DNA of 64,000 nucleotides from Acinetobacter bouvetii DSM 14964 = CIP 107468 (lineage in GTDB: Bacteria > Pseudomonadota > Gammaproteobacteria > Pseudomonadales > Moraxellaceae), in the NCBI RefSeq assembly GCF_000368865.1, contig NZ_KB849725.1, positions 54,438 to 118,437 on the forward strand. Reading direction: 5' to 3'. The notes below the pieces were generated by a model. That model saw only the letters and a list, made by a program, of their open reading frames with translations, searched no databases and had not been told where the DNA came from. The position numbers and the translations under genes were made by a program. This document shows positions 37,197-47,267 of the stretch, in pieces (positions within the stretch are counted from its first letter, which is position 1; every line of letters begins with the position of its first letter).

Positions 37197-37649
37197 ATGA
37201 CGGATGCCATTCGCCCGCAATTTTGGAAAAATTACGCTTTATCTGAGCTGACCCATGCCGAATGGGAAGCGCTATGCGATGGCTGCGGCAAGTGCTGTCT
37301 AATCAAGCTGGAAGATGAAGAAACACAGGAAGTCGCGTATACCAAAGTGGCTTGCCAATTGCTGGACTGCGCCACAGGGCATTGTTCAAATTATGCTGAC
37401 CGCCTGCAGTTTGTGCCCGACTGTATTCAGCTGACCCCTGAAAGGCTGCAGAAAATTTACTGGCTGCCGGCAAGCTGCGCCTACCGCCGGCTGAATGAAG
37501 GCAAAAGTTTGCCTGCATGGCATTATTTAAACACCGGCAGCCGTGACAGCATTATTCAAGCGAGAAAATCAGCGGCGGGGCGCTGCATCAGCGAAAAAGA
37601 GGTGGACGAAGATGAAATTGACGACTATATCGTGCGCTGGGTGCGCTAA
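37197..37649 (+). CDS. YcgN-family cysteine-cluster protein (UPF0260)
   Basis: A 150-residue cytosolic protein with the cysteine pattern CDGCGKCC near residues 27-34 and further conserved Cys at CQLLDC, HCSNY, PDC, SCAYR and RCI. This is the YcgN/YkgJ zinc- or iron-sulfur-binding family of unknown function. WYLPxSCAYR-like WLPASCAYRRLNEGK and LPAWHYLNTG are the usual signature. Confidence 0.92.
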   Translation: MTDAIRPQFWKNYALSELTHAEWEALCDGCGKCCLIKLEDEETQEVAYTKVACQLLDCATGHCSNYADRLQFVPDCIQLTPERLQKIYWLPASCAYRRLNEGKSLPAWHYLNTGSRDSIIQARKSAAGRCISEKEVDEDEIDDYIVRWVR

Positions 37650-37727
37650 GCATGCACTGCGGTTTGAAGGTCTCAATGATGCTTTTTTGTCCTGACCGGG
37701 AATGCATTTGCAATGCAGGCCGCAACA

Positions 37728-38207
37728 TTATTTGAAATGAGCGCTGCGCTGATTTAAATATTCAAAGAACTCCAGTTCAGAGATGACCTGAAAGCCATGC
37801 AGCTGCAGCAAGGCCGCTGTAATGCCTGAACCGGCTATCTTTCTGCTGCTGAAGCTGCCGTCGTAAATCAAGTTGCATCCGCAGGACGGACTATTTTCTT
37901 TAAGAACCGCCATTTGAACATGGTGTTTTTGTGCCAATGCCAGTGTTTTATAGGCGCCTGAAATAAAAGCGGCCGTCACATCTGCGCCATCCCCAGTCAA
38001 GACCTGCGCATGGCCTGCCAAAACATCCTGTGCAGTCCCGCCTGAAATTTCTGCCGCTGCCCGCGGGCAGGCAAGCCCGCCGAGCATTTCGGGGCAGGCG
38101 GTGATGGCTAATTTCTGGCGGATCAGCTTTTGGATGGCAGCATGCTCATAGGCTTTGCCGTCATAGCGGACAGGCTGTCCGGCTAAACAGGCGCTGATTA
38201 AATACAT
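37728..38207 (-). CDS. DUF523 protein, TudS-like desulfidase
   Basis: A 159-residue protein of the DUF523 family. SACLAGQPVRYDG at residues 5-17, CPEMLGGL near 38-45 and KENSPSCGC near 102-110 contain the three Cys that hold a [4Fe-4S] cluster in TudS (thiouracil desulfidase). A role in removing sulfur from modified or free thiolated bases is possible from the family; the substrate here is not shown. It is convergent with ycgN and next to the GGDEF-EAL gene. Confidence 0.85.
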   Translation of the reverse strand: MYLISACLAGQPVRYDGKAYEHAAIQKLIRQKLAITACPEMLGGLACPRAAAEISGGTAQDVLAGHAQVLTGDGADVTAAFISGAYKTLALAQKHHVQMAVLKENSPSCGCNLIYDGSFSSRKIAGSGITAALLQLHGFQVISELEFFEYLNQRSAHFK

Positions 38208-38260
38208 GGATAAAATCCGCTCTCCGGTTCATTGCGGTCTTGCATGGGAAAAAGACGGCG

Positions 38261-40399
38261 TTACAGCCGCGGCAGCAGCTGTTCCGCATCTGAATGGTTC
38301 ATTGGCATATAAAAATAAAAACCTTGCCCTTTAAGGCAATTGCAGGATTTTAAAATTTCCAGCTGCTCAGTTGTTTCGATGCCTTCAACTAAAATGTCCA
38401 GCGCGATGCTGCTGCCCAGCTGGCTGATGGTTTTAACGATGGCCAAAGCAGACTGGTCATTGGTCATGCGTTCGACAAAATTTTTATCAATTTTAATGCA
38501 GTCAATCGGGTAGTCCCTTAAGCGGGTTAATGAGGAATGCCCTGTGCCAAAATCGTCCAGAGAAATTTGAATACCGGCTGCTTTCAGCAGGTTCAGCGCG
38601 CGGATCACATAGTCGGCGCCGTGCTCGGAGAGGCTTTGTTCGGTAATTTCAACTTCAATCAGATGGTGCGGAATGCCATATGCATGCATGCGCTTCAGCA
38701 GTTTTTCAGCATAGTCATCTCGCAAGAATTCAACAGGGGCGGCATTAATAGAGATTGGCATCACCTCCATTCCATCCGCCATCCATTGCCGAATATCTTT
38801 AAAAATTTTGCGGTGCATGGTGTCGCTGATGCCAGAGGCGAGTTCATAATCATGAAAAGCGGCGAAAATATTGCAAGGCAGCTGTAATTGCCCTTCCTGG
38901 TCATGCCAGCGCAGCAGCGCTTCAAATCCAATGACGCGGCCATCCTGCAGCAGCACTTTCGGCTGATAATATGGCTCAATGCTGTCTAATTTTAAAATGC
39001 TGCGGGCTAAGGTCAGCTGTTTGGTGGTCACTTTCAGCGCTTCAAACATGGATTGAGTAAACATGCGGATGCCGCCGCGGCCGCTGGACTTTAAATCGTT
39101 TAAGGCAATGTCCGCACATTTCAATAAATTTGACGCATTTTGCGCATTGCCCGGATAAATTGAGCAGCCGATACTCATGCCGCCATTAATGGATTGCCCT
39201 GTATAGCTGATCGGCAACTCCATTTGCATCCAGGCCTGATGCGCGATGCTCAGCAGCTGCTCCTGGCTTTTCAGATGAGGCACTAAAATCGCAAATTCAT
39301 CACCGCCTAAACGCGCTACGGTAATCTGCTCATCAAAACAGTTCTGGAAGCGCTGTCCTAAAGTCACCAGCAGGTGGTCGCCTGCAGTATGTCCCAGCGT
39401 GTCATTGACGTGCTTGAAATAATCTAAATCGATGAGCAGCAGGCCGACTTGCTGCTGGCGGTTTTGCGCATCCTGCAAGGTCATTTTGAATAATTTATTG
39501 AATGCCCGGCGGTTCAGCAGGCCAGTTAATTGATCTTCTTCAATGACGTGCTGCAATTTTTCTTCGGCTATCATTTGCGGGCTGATATTCCGGGATACGC
39601 ACAAAATCTGCTGCGTAGCCCCGTTTTCATCGATGATGGGCGTTAAAATATGATCCCAATGCTGCACTTCCTGCCCAGACGTCAGGCTTTTGGCTGCAAA
39701 GCGCGCATTTTGCCCTGAGGCCGCCAAATGCAAGGCCTTTTCACCCGCTGTGCGGACATCGCCGGGCAATAAATTCAGCCAAGGCATGCCGAATTTTTTT
39801 TCATCGGCGGAGATTCCCAGCGCTAAACAGCCTGAGCGGTTCATATGCATCACTTTGCCATCTGGCGTTAAGATTTTAATGCAGTCTACGCTGGCATCCA
39901 GCATTTTATTTTGCCGGAAAATCTGCTGGCTGAGCAGCAGCTGCTTTTCATATTCTTCATGGATGTCGGTGATGCTGAGCAGCCATTGATATAAGGGCTG
40001 TTCGGCCGCGGGAAAATTAATCTGCAGGCTGCACATGCGGTAACCCAGTTTAGCGTGTTTAACGCGGCAGTCTTTATGAAAGCTTTTGGAGGTCAAAGTG
40101 GCTGTGCGCCAAAGGATAATCAAGTGTTCTAAGTCTTCAGGATGGATGTACTGAAGCCACTGTTCGTCATTAACCGGTTTTTGTTCAAGGCCCATAAATT
40201 GCGCCATTGCGCTGTTGAAATAGGGGGAGCTGTGCTGCGTTTTGATCCAAATCGGCAAATGCAGATCATCCATGAAAGAATGGGGCGGTGGATTGGTGAG
40301 TGCCGGCATTGTAAACATAGCAGGAGGCTGAAATTGGGCTGCAATTTCTGATTTAATCGGCCTGGATGCATGCGCTTTGCTTTTCAATGACGACTTCAT
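38261..40399 (-). CDS. PAS-GGDEF-EAL cyclic-di-GMP protein
   Basis: A 712-residue protein without membrane segments. Two PAS-like sensor regions lie at about 45-150 and 165-280. The GGDEF domain (about 290-450) has an intact ARLGGDEFAIL but DEQI where the inhibitory RxxD site would be. The EAL domain (about 460-705) keeps EALLRW, the Asn in INAAPVEF, EVEITE, DDFGTG, KIDKNF and EGIETTEQ, so both synthesis and hydrolysis of c-di-GMP look possible. The start at 40399 has GGTGG upstream; an in-frame ATG at 40411 is less well placed. Confidence 0.9.
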   Translation of the reverse strand: MKSSLKSKAHASRPIKSEIAAQFQPPAMFTMPALTNPPPHSFMDDLHLPIWIKTQHSSPYFNSAMAQFMGLEQKPVNDEQWLQYIHPEDLEHLIILWRTATLTSKSFHKDCRVKHAKLGYRMCSLQINFPAAEQPLYQWLLSITDIHEEYEKQLLLSQQIFRQNKMLDASVDCIKILTPDGKVMHMNRSGCLALGISADEKKFGMPWLNLLPGDVRTAGEKALHLAASGQNARFAAKSLTSGQEVQHWDHILTPIIDENGATQQILCVSRNISPQMIAEEKLQHVIEEDQLTGLLNRRAFNKLFKMTLQDAQNRQQQVGLLLIDLDYFKHVNDTLGHTAGDHLLVTLGQRFQNCFDEQITVARLGGDEFAILVPHLKSQEQLLSIAHQAWMQMELPISYTGQSINGGMSIGCSIYPGNAQNASNLLKCADIALNDLKSSGRGGIRMFTQSMFEALKVTTKQLTLARSILKLDSIEPYYQPKVLLQDGRVIGFEALLRWHDQEGQLQLPCNIFAAFHDYELASGISDTMHRKIFKDIRQWMADGMEVMPISINAAPVEFLRDDYAEKLLKRMHAYGIPHHLIEVEITEQSLSEHGADYVIRALNLLKAAGIQISLDDFGTGHSSLTRLRDYPIDCIKIDKNFVERMTNDQSALAIVKTISQLGSSIALDILVEGIETTEQLEILKSCNCLKGQGFYFYMPMNHSDAEQLLPRL

Positions 40400-40664
40400 T
40401 ACGTCCACCATTTAATGATTGCGTTTCAAATTATGACATTAATCACATTTTATAGTGTGGAAAATTGATTCTTTGATAAAAATATTTTAATAATGCTCAA
40501 TGAATTAAACATATTTATTCGGCTTTGCATAGAGCATTTCGACTAACTCATCAATGAGTAATTTTCAGCATATAGGCGGAGGCTGCATGAATAATGCTCA
40601 TGGATTTAAAATCCTGGTGTTAGAATGGTTTCCGACGTGTTTTTAGCAGCCGTGAAATCAGAAG

Positions 40665-41942
40665 ATGTCAGACAGCAATATTCCGCTACCCGAACGTATT
40701 AGACCCCGAGACCTTTCCGAAATTATTGGACAGGATCACTTGCTGGGAGATCAGGCGCCGCTGCGCCAGATGATTGATCAGGGGCATTTGCCGTCCATTA
40801 TTTTCTGGGGGCCGCCAGGCGTTGGGAAAACCACCGTCGCGCTGCTGCTGGCGCAGGCGGTCGACCGGCCATTTGTCAGCTTATCGGCGCTGAATACGGG
40901 GGTCAAGGAACTGCGTGAAGTGATTGCGGATGGCGGTGACTTATTGCCCCCTGTGGTGTTTATTGATGAGATTCACCGTTTTAACAAATCACAGCAGGAT
41001 GCGCTGCTGAATGCGGTCGAAAAAGGCAAGATAACGCTGATTGGCGCAACAACAGAAAATCCGTCTTTTGAAGTCAATAGCGCATTGCTGTCGCGCTGCC
41101 AAGTGTATACCCTGAATGCGCTGGACGCCGAATCCATTCAAACCCTGCTGTCGCATGCGCTGCGTACAGACAGTTTTCTCAAAGCGCGTTATATCCAAAT
41201 TGAAGAATTTGAAGCGCTGGTGCAGTTTGCCGCTGGAGACGCGCGCAAGGCGCTTAATTTGCTGGATTTAATCGCCAGCACCTTCGAACCGGATGAGGAA
41301 AACATCATCACCAATGCGGTGGTGGTGAAAGTCGCGCAGCAGAATATTGCCCGTTATGACAAGTCTGGCGAACAGCACTATGATTTGGTTTCCGCCATGA
41401 TCAAGTCCATCCGCGGCAGTGATCCTGATGCTGCCTTGTATTGGCTCGCGCGCATGCTGAAAGGCGGGGAAGACCCGGTATTTATTGCGCGGCGCATGCT
41501 GATCTTGTCTTCTGAAGATATCGGCAATTCCAATCCGAATGCGCTGCTGCTGGCGGGAGAATGCTTCCGCTCTGTACAGGCTCTGGGCATGCCTGAAGCG
41601 CGGATTATCCTTGGGCAGTGCGCCGTGTATTTAGCCACCAGCGCCAAAAGCAACAGCACCTATTTAGCCATCAATCAGGCCATGAGCCTTGCGGAAAAGA
41701 CTGCGAATTTGCCTGTACCGCTGCATTTGCGCAATGCGCCGACCAAACTGATGAAAGAACAGGGCTATGGCGTGGACTATCTGTATCCGCATAATTATCC
41801 AGAGCATTTTGTGCTGCAGGAATATTTGCCGCCGGAACTCAAGGGCACCAAACTGTATGAATCTGCGCGCAATAAACGCGAAGTGGAAGGCGAGCGCCTG
41901 CAGCAGCGCCGCTGGATGCAGGAACAGCAGCAACAGCAATAA
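40665..41942 (+). CDS. rarA: Replication-associated recombination protein RarA
   Basis: A 425-residue AAA+ ATPase (MgsA/WRNIP1 family) acting at stalled replication forks. Walker A is GPPGVGKTT, Walker B VVFIDEIHRFNKSQQD, sensor GATTENPSFEVN, and the C-terminal tetramerisation region contains DPDAALYWLARML and LYPHNYPEHF. It ends in a Gln-rich tail. Transcribed divergently from the GGDEF-EAL gene. Confidence 0.95.
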   Translation: MSDSNIPLPERIRPRDLSEIIGQDHLLGDQAPLRQMIDQGHLPSIIFWGPPGVGKTTVALLLAQAVDRPFVSLSALNTGVKELREVIADGGDLLPPVVFIDEIHRFNKSQQDALLNAVEKGKITLIGATTENPSFEVNSALLSRCQVYTLNALDAESIQTLLSHALRTDSFLKARYIQIEEFEALVQFAAGDARKALNLLDLIASTFEPDEENIITNAVVVKVAQQNIARYDKSGEQHYDLVSAMIKSIRGSDPDAALYWLARMLKGGEDPVFIARRMLILSSEDIGNSNPNALLLAGECFRSVQALGMPEARIILGQCAVYLATSAKSNSTYLAINQAMSLAEKTANLPVPLHLRNAPTKLMKEQGYGVDYLYPHNYPEHFVLQEYLPPELKGTKLYESARNKREVEGERLQQRRWMQEQQQQQ

Positions 41943-42037
41943 AAACCCAGCTGAGGGGCTGGGCAAAAGAGAATGTCCCTGAAAGATGCATTCTGGAGCG
42001 CGGCGGGCTGGCAAAGCTCTGCAGTTTATTTTCTGTC

Positions 42038-42067
42038 AAAAAAAACCGGGCTGAATGCCCGGCTTTT
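42038..42067. terminator. Terminator between rarA and purC
   Basis: The stem AAACCGGGC-TGAAT-GCCCGGCTT is flanked by A and T runs, usable from both sides by the convergent genes. Confidence 0.88.
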
Positions 42068-42089
42068 TGCTTTAAAGCTTAGACATGCA

Positions 42090-42809
42090 TTAGATGTCTG
42101 AAAGATCGATGCCGATACGGGCAGCGACTTCTTCATATGCTTCAACCACACCGCCTAAGCCTTGGCGGAAACGGTCTTTATCCAATTTTTTCTTGGTGTC
42201 TTTATCCCACAGGCGGCAGCCGTCTGGAGAGAATTCATCACCTAAAACGATACGGTCATGGAACACGCCGAATTCAAGTTTAAAGTCCACCAGCAGCATG
42301 CCGCCAGCAGCAAATAACTCTTTAAGCACGACGTTTACTTTATAAGTCAGCTCTTTCATTTGAGCCAGCTGTTCAGCAGTAGCCCAGCCTAAAGAAATCG
42401 CCTGAGATTCGTTGACCATTGGATCGCCCAACGCGTCGTCTTTAAAGAACAGTTCAAACGTAGGCGGAACCAGTTCTTTGCCTTCTTCAACACCCAGGCG
42501 GCGGCACAATGAACCCGCTGCGTAGTTGCGCACGACACATTCAACAGGAATCATTTTCAATTTTTTGACTAAAACTTCAGTCGGAGAAAGAAGCTTTTCA
42601 AAGTGCGTTTCAATGCCGGCAGCAGCCAATTTTTCCATGATAAAGGCGTTAAAACGGTTGTTCACCTTACCTTTACGATCCAGCTGTTCGATTTTCTCGC
42701 CGTTGAATGCGGATGCATCGTCACGGAAGACTAGGATGAGGTGATCTGCGCTGTCTGTTTCATAAACAGATTTCGCTTTACCAGTATAGAGCAAGGTTTG
42801 TTTTAACAT
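42090..42809 (-). CDS. purC: SAICAR synthase
   Basis: A 239-residue enzyme of purine synthesis joining aspartate to CAIR. The N-terminal [14 protein letters not shown], the [10 protein letters not shown] segment and VDFKLEFG with [12 protein letters not shown] are diagnostic. The start at 42809 ([10 protein letters not shown]) matches the family; the longer frame was rejected. It closes the dapA-bamC-purC cluster common in gammaproteobacteria. Confidence 0.97.
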   Translation of the reverse strand: MLKQTLLYTGKAKSVYETDSADHLILVFRDDASAFNGEKIEQLDRKGKVNNRFNAFIMEKLAAAGIETHFEKLLSPTEVLVKKLKMIPVECVVRNYAAGSLCRRLGVEEGKELVPPTFELFFKDDALGDPMVNESQAISLGWATAEQLAQMKELTYKVNVVLKELFAAGGMLLVDFKLEFGVFHDRIVLGDEFSPDGCRLWDKDTKKKLDKDRFRQGLGGVVEAYEEVAARIGIDLSDI

Positions 42810-42846
42810 GGAGGGAACCTTTTTCAAAAAAAATGCCTAGAAGTGT

Positions 42847-43455
42847 CTAGGCTGGCCAATTTTGGTAAATCTGAGTTAACAGGTCTGCAGCGGTTTGTTT
42901 GTCTGCAAAACTGTTATCGGCATTGAACACAGCAAGGCTGTTGCTGGACCCCACAGATGAAAGCTTTAAAATATAGGTTTGCTGATCGACTTTAACAGTT
43001 ACTTCGTAACGGTTTTTGCTTTGAGCAACGACGGTATGATTAAGGCTGCTGAGGGTAGCAAGCGTGTATTGCCAAATTGTAGCAGAATTCCCATCGATTT
43101 TGAGCAATGGATTCTGATTTCCGTCTGTGACCAGCTGAGGACGGCTGATAGCAGCTTCTTCGGCCTGGCCGGCATCAGAGATGGCGTGTTCCTGATTTTC
43201 ATCAGGACGCGGCAGGGAAAAACGGTTGCCTTTCTGATTTTCCAGTTTAGGGGCATGCTCAATAGCAAGCTGATCAACCGTTGGAGCAGGATACAGCGGC
43301 GTTGCAGGACGAACCATGGAGCCTTCAGGATATTGCAGCGGATTAAGCTCGGTTGTGTCTTTGTAGTCCAAGGTGCCATTGTTAAAGGCGAGGGAACTGC
43401 AGCCGGCTAAACTGAATACAGAAAGCGCAAGGGTTAATCCTAAACGTAATTGCAT
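42847..43455 (-). CDS. bamC: BamC-like outer-membrane assembly lipoprotein
   Basis: A 202-residue lipoprotein with a signal peptide ending in the lipobox SLAGC (Cys near 19). The region after it (LDYKDTTELNPLQYPEG) resembles the unstructured BamC N-terminus that binds BamD. The C-terminal domain (about 115-200) resembles one BamC helix-grip domain, so the protein is shorter than E. coli BamC (344). The position between dapA and purC is the main support for the name. It starts 13 bp after the dapA stop. Confidence 0.8.
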   Translation of the reverse strand: MQLRLGLTLALSVFSLAGCSSLAFNNGTLDYKDTTELNPLQYPEGSMVRPATPLYPAPTVDQLAIEHAPKLENQKGNRFSLPRPDENQEHAISDAGQAEEAAISRPQLVTDGNQNPLLKIDGNSATIWQYTLATLSSLNHTVVAQSKNRYEVTVKVDQQTYILKLSSVGSSNSLAVFNADNSFADKQTAADLLTQIYQNWPA

Positions 43456-43468
43456 AATATTTTGCTCT

Positions 43469-44368
43469 TTATTGAATAACGCCCGCATCGGCTAATGCTT
43501 CATGAAGCGGTGCGCGGTATTGTTCTGCTAGCGGAGTTAACGGCAAGCGGATGCCTGCGCCGATTAAGCCCATGTCATGAAGTGCCCATTTCACAGGAAT
43601 CGGGTTAGATTCGCAAAATAGAATATTGTGTAAATTTGCAACTTTGGCATTCAGCAGTTCAGCGCCAGCCGCATCGCCGGCAATCGCAGCGGCGCAGACT
43701 TCGCTCATTGCTTTTGGCGCAACATTGGCTGTTACAGAAATATTGCCCTGCGCGCCTAAGCCCATCAATTGGTAAGCAGTTGCATCATCGCCTGAATACA
43801 CGGTCATGTCTTTGCCTTTTAAGCCTTCAATCAGGGCTTGGCCGCGCGGCACATCGCCGGTAGCGTCTTTAATGCCGACAATTTGCGCAATGTCAGCTAG
43901 GCGGATCACAGTTTCGTTTTCCATGTCGACGCCTGTACGGCCAGGGACGTTATAAAGAATCATCGGCATGTCAGCCGCTTCAGCAATGGCTTTATAGTGC
44001 TGGAACAAGCCTTCCTGCGTCGGTTTGTTATAGTATGGCGTTACCAGCAGGGCAGCGTCCGCCCCCAGCTCTTTGGCTTCTTTGGTCAGCTCAATCGCTT
44101 CATGGGTAGAGTTTGCGCCAGTGCCGGCAATAATCGGAATGCGCTTATTGGCCACACGGATGATTTCTTTGATCACTTGCGTGTGTTCAGCCATGCTTAG
44201 CGTTGATGCTTCGCCTGTGGTGCCGACGGCAACAATGCTGTTGGTGCCTTGGGCAATATGCCACTCAACCAGCTTCTCTAGACCCTTCCAATCTACGCTT
44301 CCATCTTCAAACATGGGGGTGACGATTGCGACAATTGAGCCTTGAATGGTCTGTGCTTGCTGAGTCAT
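43469..44368 (-). CDS. dapA: 4-hydroxy-tetrahydrodipicolinate synthase
   Basis: A 299-residue cytosolic enzyme condensing pyruvate with aspartate semialdehyde in lysine and diaminopimelate synthesis. The Schiff-base Lys is in IVGIKDATGD, the catalytic Tyr in LYNVPGRTGVD, and GTTGEASTLS is conserved. The start at 44368 (MTQQAQTIQG) fits the family; the frame extending to 44512 was rejected. Confidence 0.96.
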   Translation of the reverse strand: MTQQAQTIQGSIVAIVTPMFEDGSVDWKGLEKLVEWHIAQGTNSIVAVGTTGEASTLSMAEHTQVIKEIIRVANKRIPIIAGTGANSTHEAIELTKEAKELGADAALLVTPYYNKPTQEGLFQHYKAIAEAADMPMILYNVPGRTGVDMENETVIRLADIAQIVGIKDATGDVPRGQALIEGLKGKDMTVYSGDDATAYQLMGLGAQGNISVTANVAPKAMSEVCAAAIAGDAAGAELLNAKVANLHNILFCESNPIPVKWALHDMGLIGAGIRLPLTPLAEQYRAPLHEALADAGVIQ

Positions 44369-45098
44369 TTTGAAAAAAATCCTATTTGTCCATCCGAAGC
44401 GAAGTTTGGGAAACATGAATTTGGATGGGTTCGTATTTTGATTTATAGCAAAATCAATGCGCTTCATGGCGGCTGAATAATGCTTATGCAAATTATGACT
44501 GATCGTAAGCATAAGAACAATATGCTTTAGTCAAAGCCATAAAATTCTTTATACAAAGCCTATTTCAAACAAGCAAGCGGATATTCTGCGAAATTTACAC
44601 AAAGGCGGGGTGATCAAAGAAAACGCGGCAGGCAGTCCATTTGAGCGGATTCAGCTGCGGCATGCTGCCTGAAGTGAACTGCTACCATGGCGCCGAAACG
44701 ATGAAAAACTGGAAATCCGTGTTTTTTGCTCAGGTTTTAAGAGGAAAAAAGGATGAAGATAGATCTGAAAGCTATCCAATTTTGAATGATCCATCATTAA
44801 AATGATCAATAAAAACTACCTTAATAATCTATTTAAAATATAAAGCACTTGTCCCGCTAATGTGCTGATTTTGGCATTTCAGCGCTGATTTGAAAAGATG
44901 AACGCTTAAAACGCAGGCTTCAGTCTAGAGTTCAGTTATTGTTTTTACGACTTTATTGGGTCCATAAAAAAACGCTAAAAATCCATTATTTAAGGTGAAA
45001 CCTGAGCAAAAGGTTCAACTTATTGATAGTTATTTTATACAGCATGCTCATAGATGATGGAATTCTAATTTGAACACTGATTGAACAAGGATTCTACA
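44369..45098. other. Intergenic region upstream of dapA and the AAHS gene
   Basis: A gap of 730 bp between divergent genes. The centre (about 44600-44720) has coding-like composition, including a short plus-strand peptide frame (GGVIKENAAGSPFERIQL, then a stop near 44672), possibly a relic. The right 350 bp is A+T-rich and should contain the transporter promoter. No RNA gene or intact small gene was identified. Confidence 0.4.
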
Positions 45099-46310
45099 AT
45101 GGAAAAATCAGACAATAAACACGCTATTGTCACGGTAGCCATCTGTTTCCTGATTGCGGTCATTGAAGGCCTGGATATTCAGGCGGCCGGCATTGCCGCT
45201 GCAGGTATCCGTGAGGACTTTGGTTTGGACAAATCGCAGTTGGGTGTGTTTTTTAGTGCAGGGATTCTGGGCTTATTGCCTGGCGCACTGGTTGGTGGCC
45301 GTATAGCAGACCGGATTGGACGCAAGAAAGTCCTGATCTGCTCTACAGCAGTGTTTGCTTTATTTACGCTATTCACAGCATGGGTCAACAGTTTCCACAG
45401 CTTGTTGGCGGTACGTTTTCTCGCTGGCGCTGGGCTTGGCGCAGCCATGCCGATTCTGATTACGCTGGCGTCTGAAGCGGTCACACCGCAAAACCGCGGC
45501 CGTGCAGTGGGCTTGATGTACTGCGGCATGCCGGTCGGCGCAGCCATTCTGTCACTCATTGCGACTACAGATTTTGGCGCGGACTGGAAAAATGTGTTCT
45601 ATCTGGGCGGTTTGCTGCCGATTATTGTGATTCCACTGATGATTTTGCTGCTGCCTGAATCGAAAGAATACTTAAAGACTAAAGAGCTGGCTGCAAATAC
45701 ATCTGCTGCAGAAGCGGCACCGCAAGGTTCATTCAAAGATCTGTTCAATACCGAAAACCGCATGCGCACTTTCTGTATCTGGGTAAGCTACTTCTTCACG
45801 CTGATGGTGGTATACATCATGCTGAGCTGGTTGCCATCCCTATTCACAGAACTTGGCTTTACACGTAAAGACGGTGCAACAGCGCAATTTTACTTCATGG
45901 TGAGTGCAACAATCGGTACGATCATTTTAGGCATGCTGACGGACCGTTGGAAAAAAGCCTACGTGATTGTTTTGATGTACGGCGGTATCTTGGCAGGCCT
46001 ATTTGCTCTAAATGGCGCGGGTTCTTTAACGCAAATGTATATGGCATCCGCGTTGGTTGGCGCATTTGTGATTGGCTGCCAAGGCGTATTGTATGCGTTT
46101 GGCGGGATTGTGTACCCGACTGAAGTGCGCGGCACGGGTGTCGGCGTCGGTTCAGCGGTTGGCCGTATCGGCGCGATGCTTGGGCCGGCTATTGCAGGCC
46201 AGCTGCTGGCTGCAGGCTTTGGCGCAGCGGGGGTCATTTCTGCGGCGATTCCATGCATTATTATCTCTGCAATCTTTATGCTGCTGCTGGTGCGCCGCGT
46301 ACCGCAGTAA
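45099..46310 (+). CDS. AAHS-family MFS transporter (MhpT-like)
   Basis: A 403-residue inner-membrane symporter with 12 predicted spans. The AAHS motif is EGLDIQAAGIAAAGI in span 1, the loop 2-3 motif GGRIADRIGRKKVL, and the C-half GSAVGRIGAMLGP. It is closest in feel to 3-(3-hydroxyphenyl)propionate transporters, but no mhp catabolic genes are adjacent, so the substrate is open. AAGGA 7 bp before 45099 favours this ATG over the in-frame TTG at 45081. Confidence 0.88.
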   Translation: MEKSDNKHAIVTVAICFLIAVIEGLDIQAAGIAAAGIREDFGLDKSQLGVFFSAGILGLLPGALVGGRIADRIGRKKVLICSTAVFALFTLFTAWVNSFHSLLAVRFLAGAGLGAAMPILITLASEAVTPQNRGRAVGLMYCGMPVGAAILSLIATTDFGADWKNVFYLGGLLPIIVIPLMILLLPESKEYLKTKELAANTSAAEAAPQGSFKDLFNTENRMRTFCIWVSYFFTLMVVYIMLSWLPSLFTELGFTRKDGATAQFYFMVSATIGTIILGMLTDRWKKAYVIVLMYGGILAGLFALNGAGSLTQMYMASALVGAFVIGCQGVLYAFGGIVYPTEVRGTGVGVGSAVGRIGAMLGPAIAGQLLAAGFGAAGVISAAIPCIIISAIFMLLLVRRVPQ

Positions 46311-46338
46311 AAGCAGCAAGGCTGTAAAGATTTTTGAC

Positions 46339-46363
46339 AAAGCCCGCATCAGCGGGCTTTTTT
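46339..46363 (+). terminator. Terminator after the second AAHS transporter
   Basis: The stem AAGCCCGC-ATCA-GCGGGCTT is followed by T residues. Confidence 0.9.
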
Positions 46364-46544
46364 GTCTGCGGGGGTTCACCTGCAGCTCAACGCATGCGCA
46401 AGTGAACACATGCCAGATTTGCCCTGAACAGTCAGCAAAGCAGAACAACGGTCATTCCATTTTACCGAGGAAGCCTGAATACTTAAGGCTTTTCAGCTAT
46501 GCTGAGAAGCTGTCAGCAACGAATAAGAAAATGGAAAGAGCATT

Positions 46545-47183
46545 ATGCAAAACAAGAGCGCACTGATTATTGTCGATGTGCAGCATGGATTTACCCCTGG
46601 CGGCAATTTAGCAGTCGCCCATGCAGACCAAATTATTCCAGCGATTAATCAGCTGGCGCAGTATTTTGACAATGTGGTGCTGACGCAAGACTGGCATCCT
46701 GCCGATCATATTTCCTTTGCCGAAAACCATGCAGGCCATCAGCCTTTTGATACGATTCAGCTGCCGTATGGTGCGCAGGTTTTATGGCCTGCGCATTGCG
46801 TGCAGGGAACACATGATGCGGCACTGCATCAGGACTTGAATGTGCCGCATGCGCAGCTGGTGATCCGCAAGGGTTTTCATGCCGGCATCGACAGTTATTC
46901 AGCATTCATGGAAGCGGATCACCGCACTTCTACCGGGCTTGCCGGCTATTTGAAAGAGCGCGGGATTGATACGGTCTTTGTAGCGGGCATTGCAACCGAT
47001 TTTTGTGTCGCGTGGACGGCGATGGATGCCTGCAAAATGGGCTTCCGGTCTTTTGTGATTGCGGATGCCTGCAAAGGCATTGATTTGAATGGATCTTTGC
47101 AGCATGCATGGCAAGAGATGCTGGCGCAAGGCGTGAAGCGCATCTATACAAAAGATATTGTCAGTTTGCAGGAAACGGTATAG
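46545..47183 (+). CDS. pncA: Nicotinamidase
   Basis: A 212-residue amidohydrolase converting nicotinamide to nicotinate for NAD salvage. The catalytic triad D11, K109 and C154 is visible (IIVDVQHGF, VIRKGF, TDFCVAWTA). Metal ligands include D49 and H51 in QDWHPADH and H84 in WPAHCVQGT. Its product is the substrate of PncB encoded at 57550. Confidence 0.95.
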   Translation: MQNKSALIIVDVQHGFTPGGNLAVAHADQIIPAINQLAQYFDNVVLTQDWHPADHISFAENHAGHQPFDTIQLPYGAQVLWPAHCVQGTHDAALHQDLNVPHAQLVIRKGFHAGIDSYSAFMEADHRTSTGLAGYLKERGIDTVFVAGIATDFCVAWTAMDACKMGFRSFVIADACKGIDLNGSLQHAWQEMLAQGVKRIYTKDIVSLQETV

Positions 47184-47267
47184 TTTCGGTTCCAATAGAA
47201 TATGACTGATGAATGCAGGTATCTTGCAGGATGCCTTTTTCATTTGGATCTGCAGCAGGGAAAACGC

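Noticed and set aside
44600..44720. Short protein-like frame between dapA and the second AAHS gene
   Set aside because: Only about 25 codons, no start or ribosome site, and no similarity recognised; kept only as a remark in the intergenic entry.
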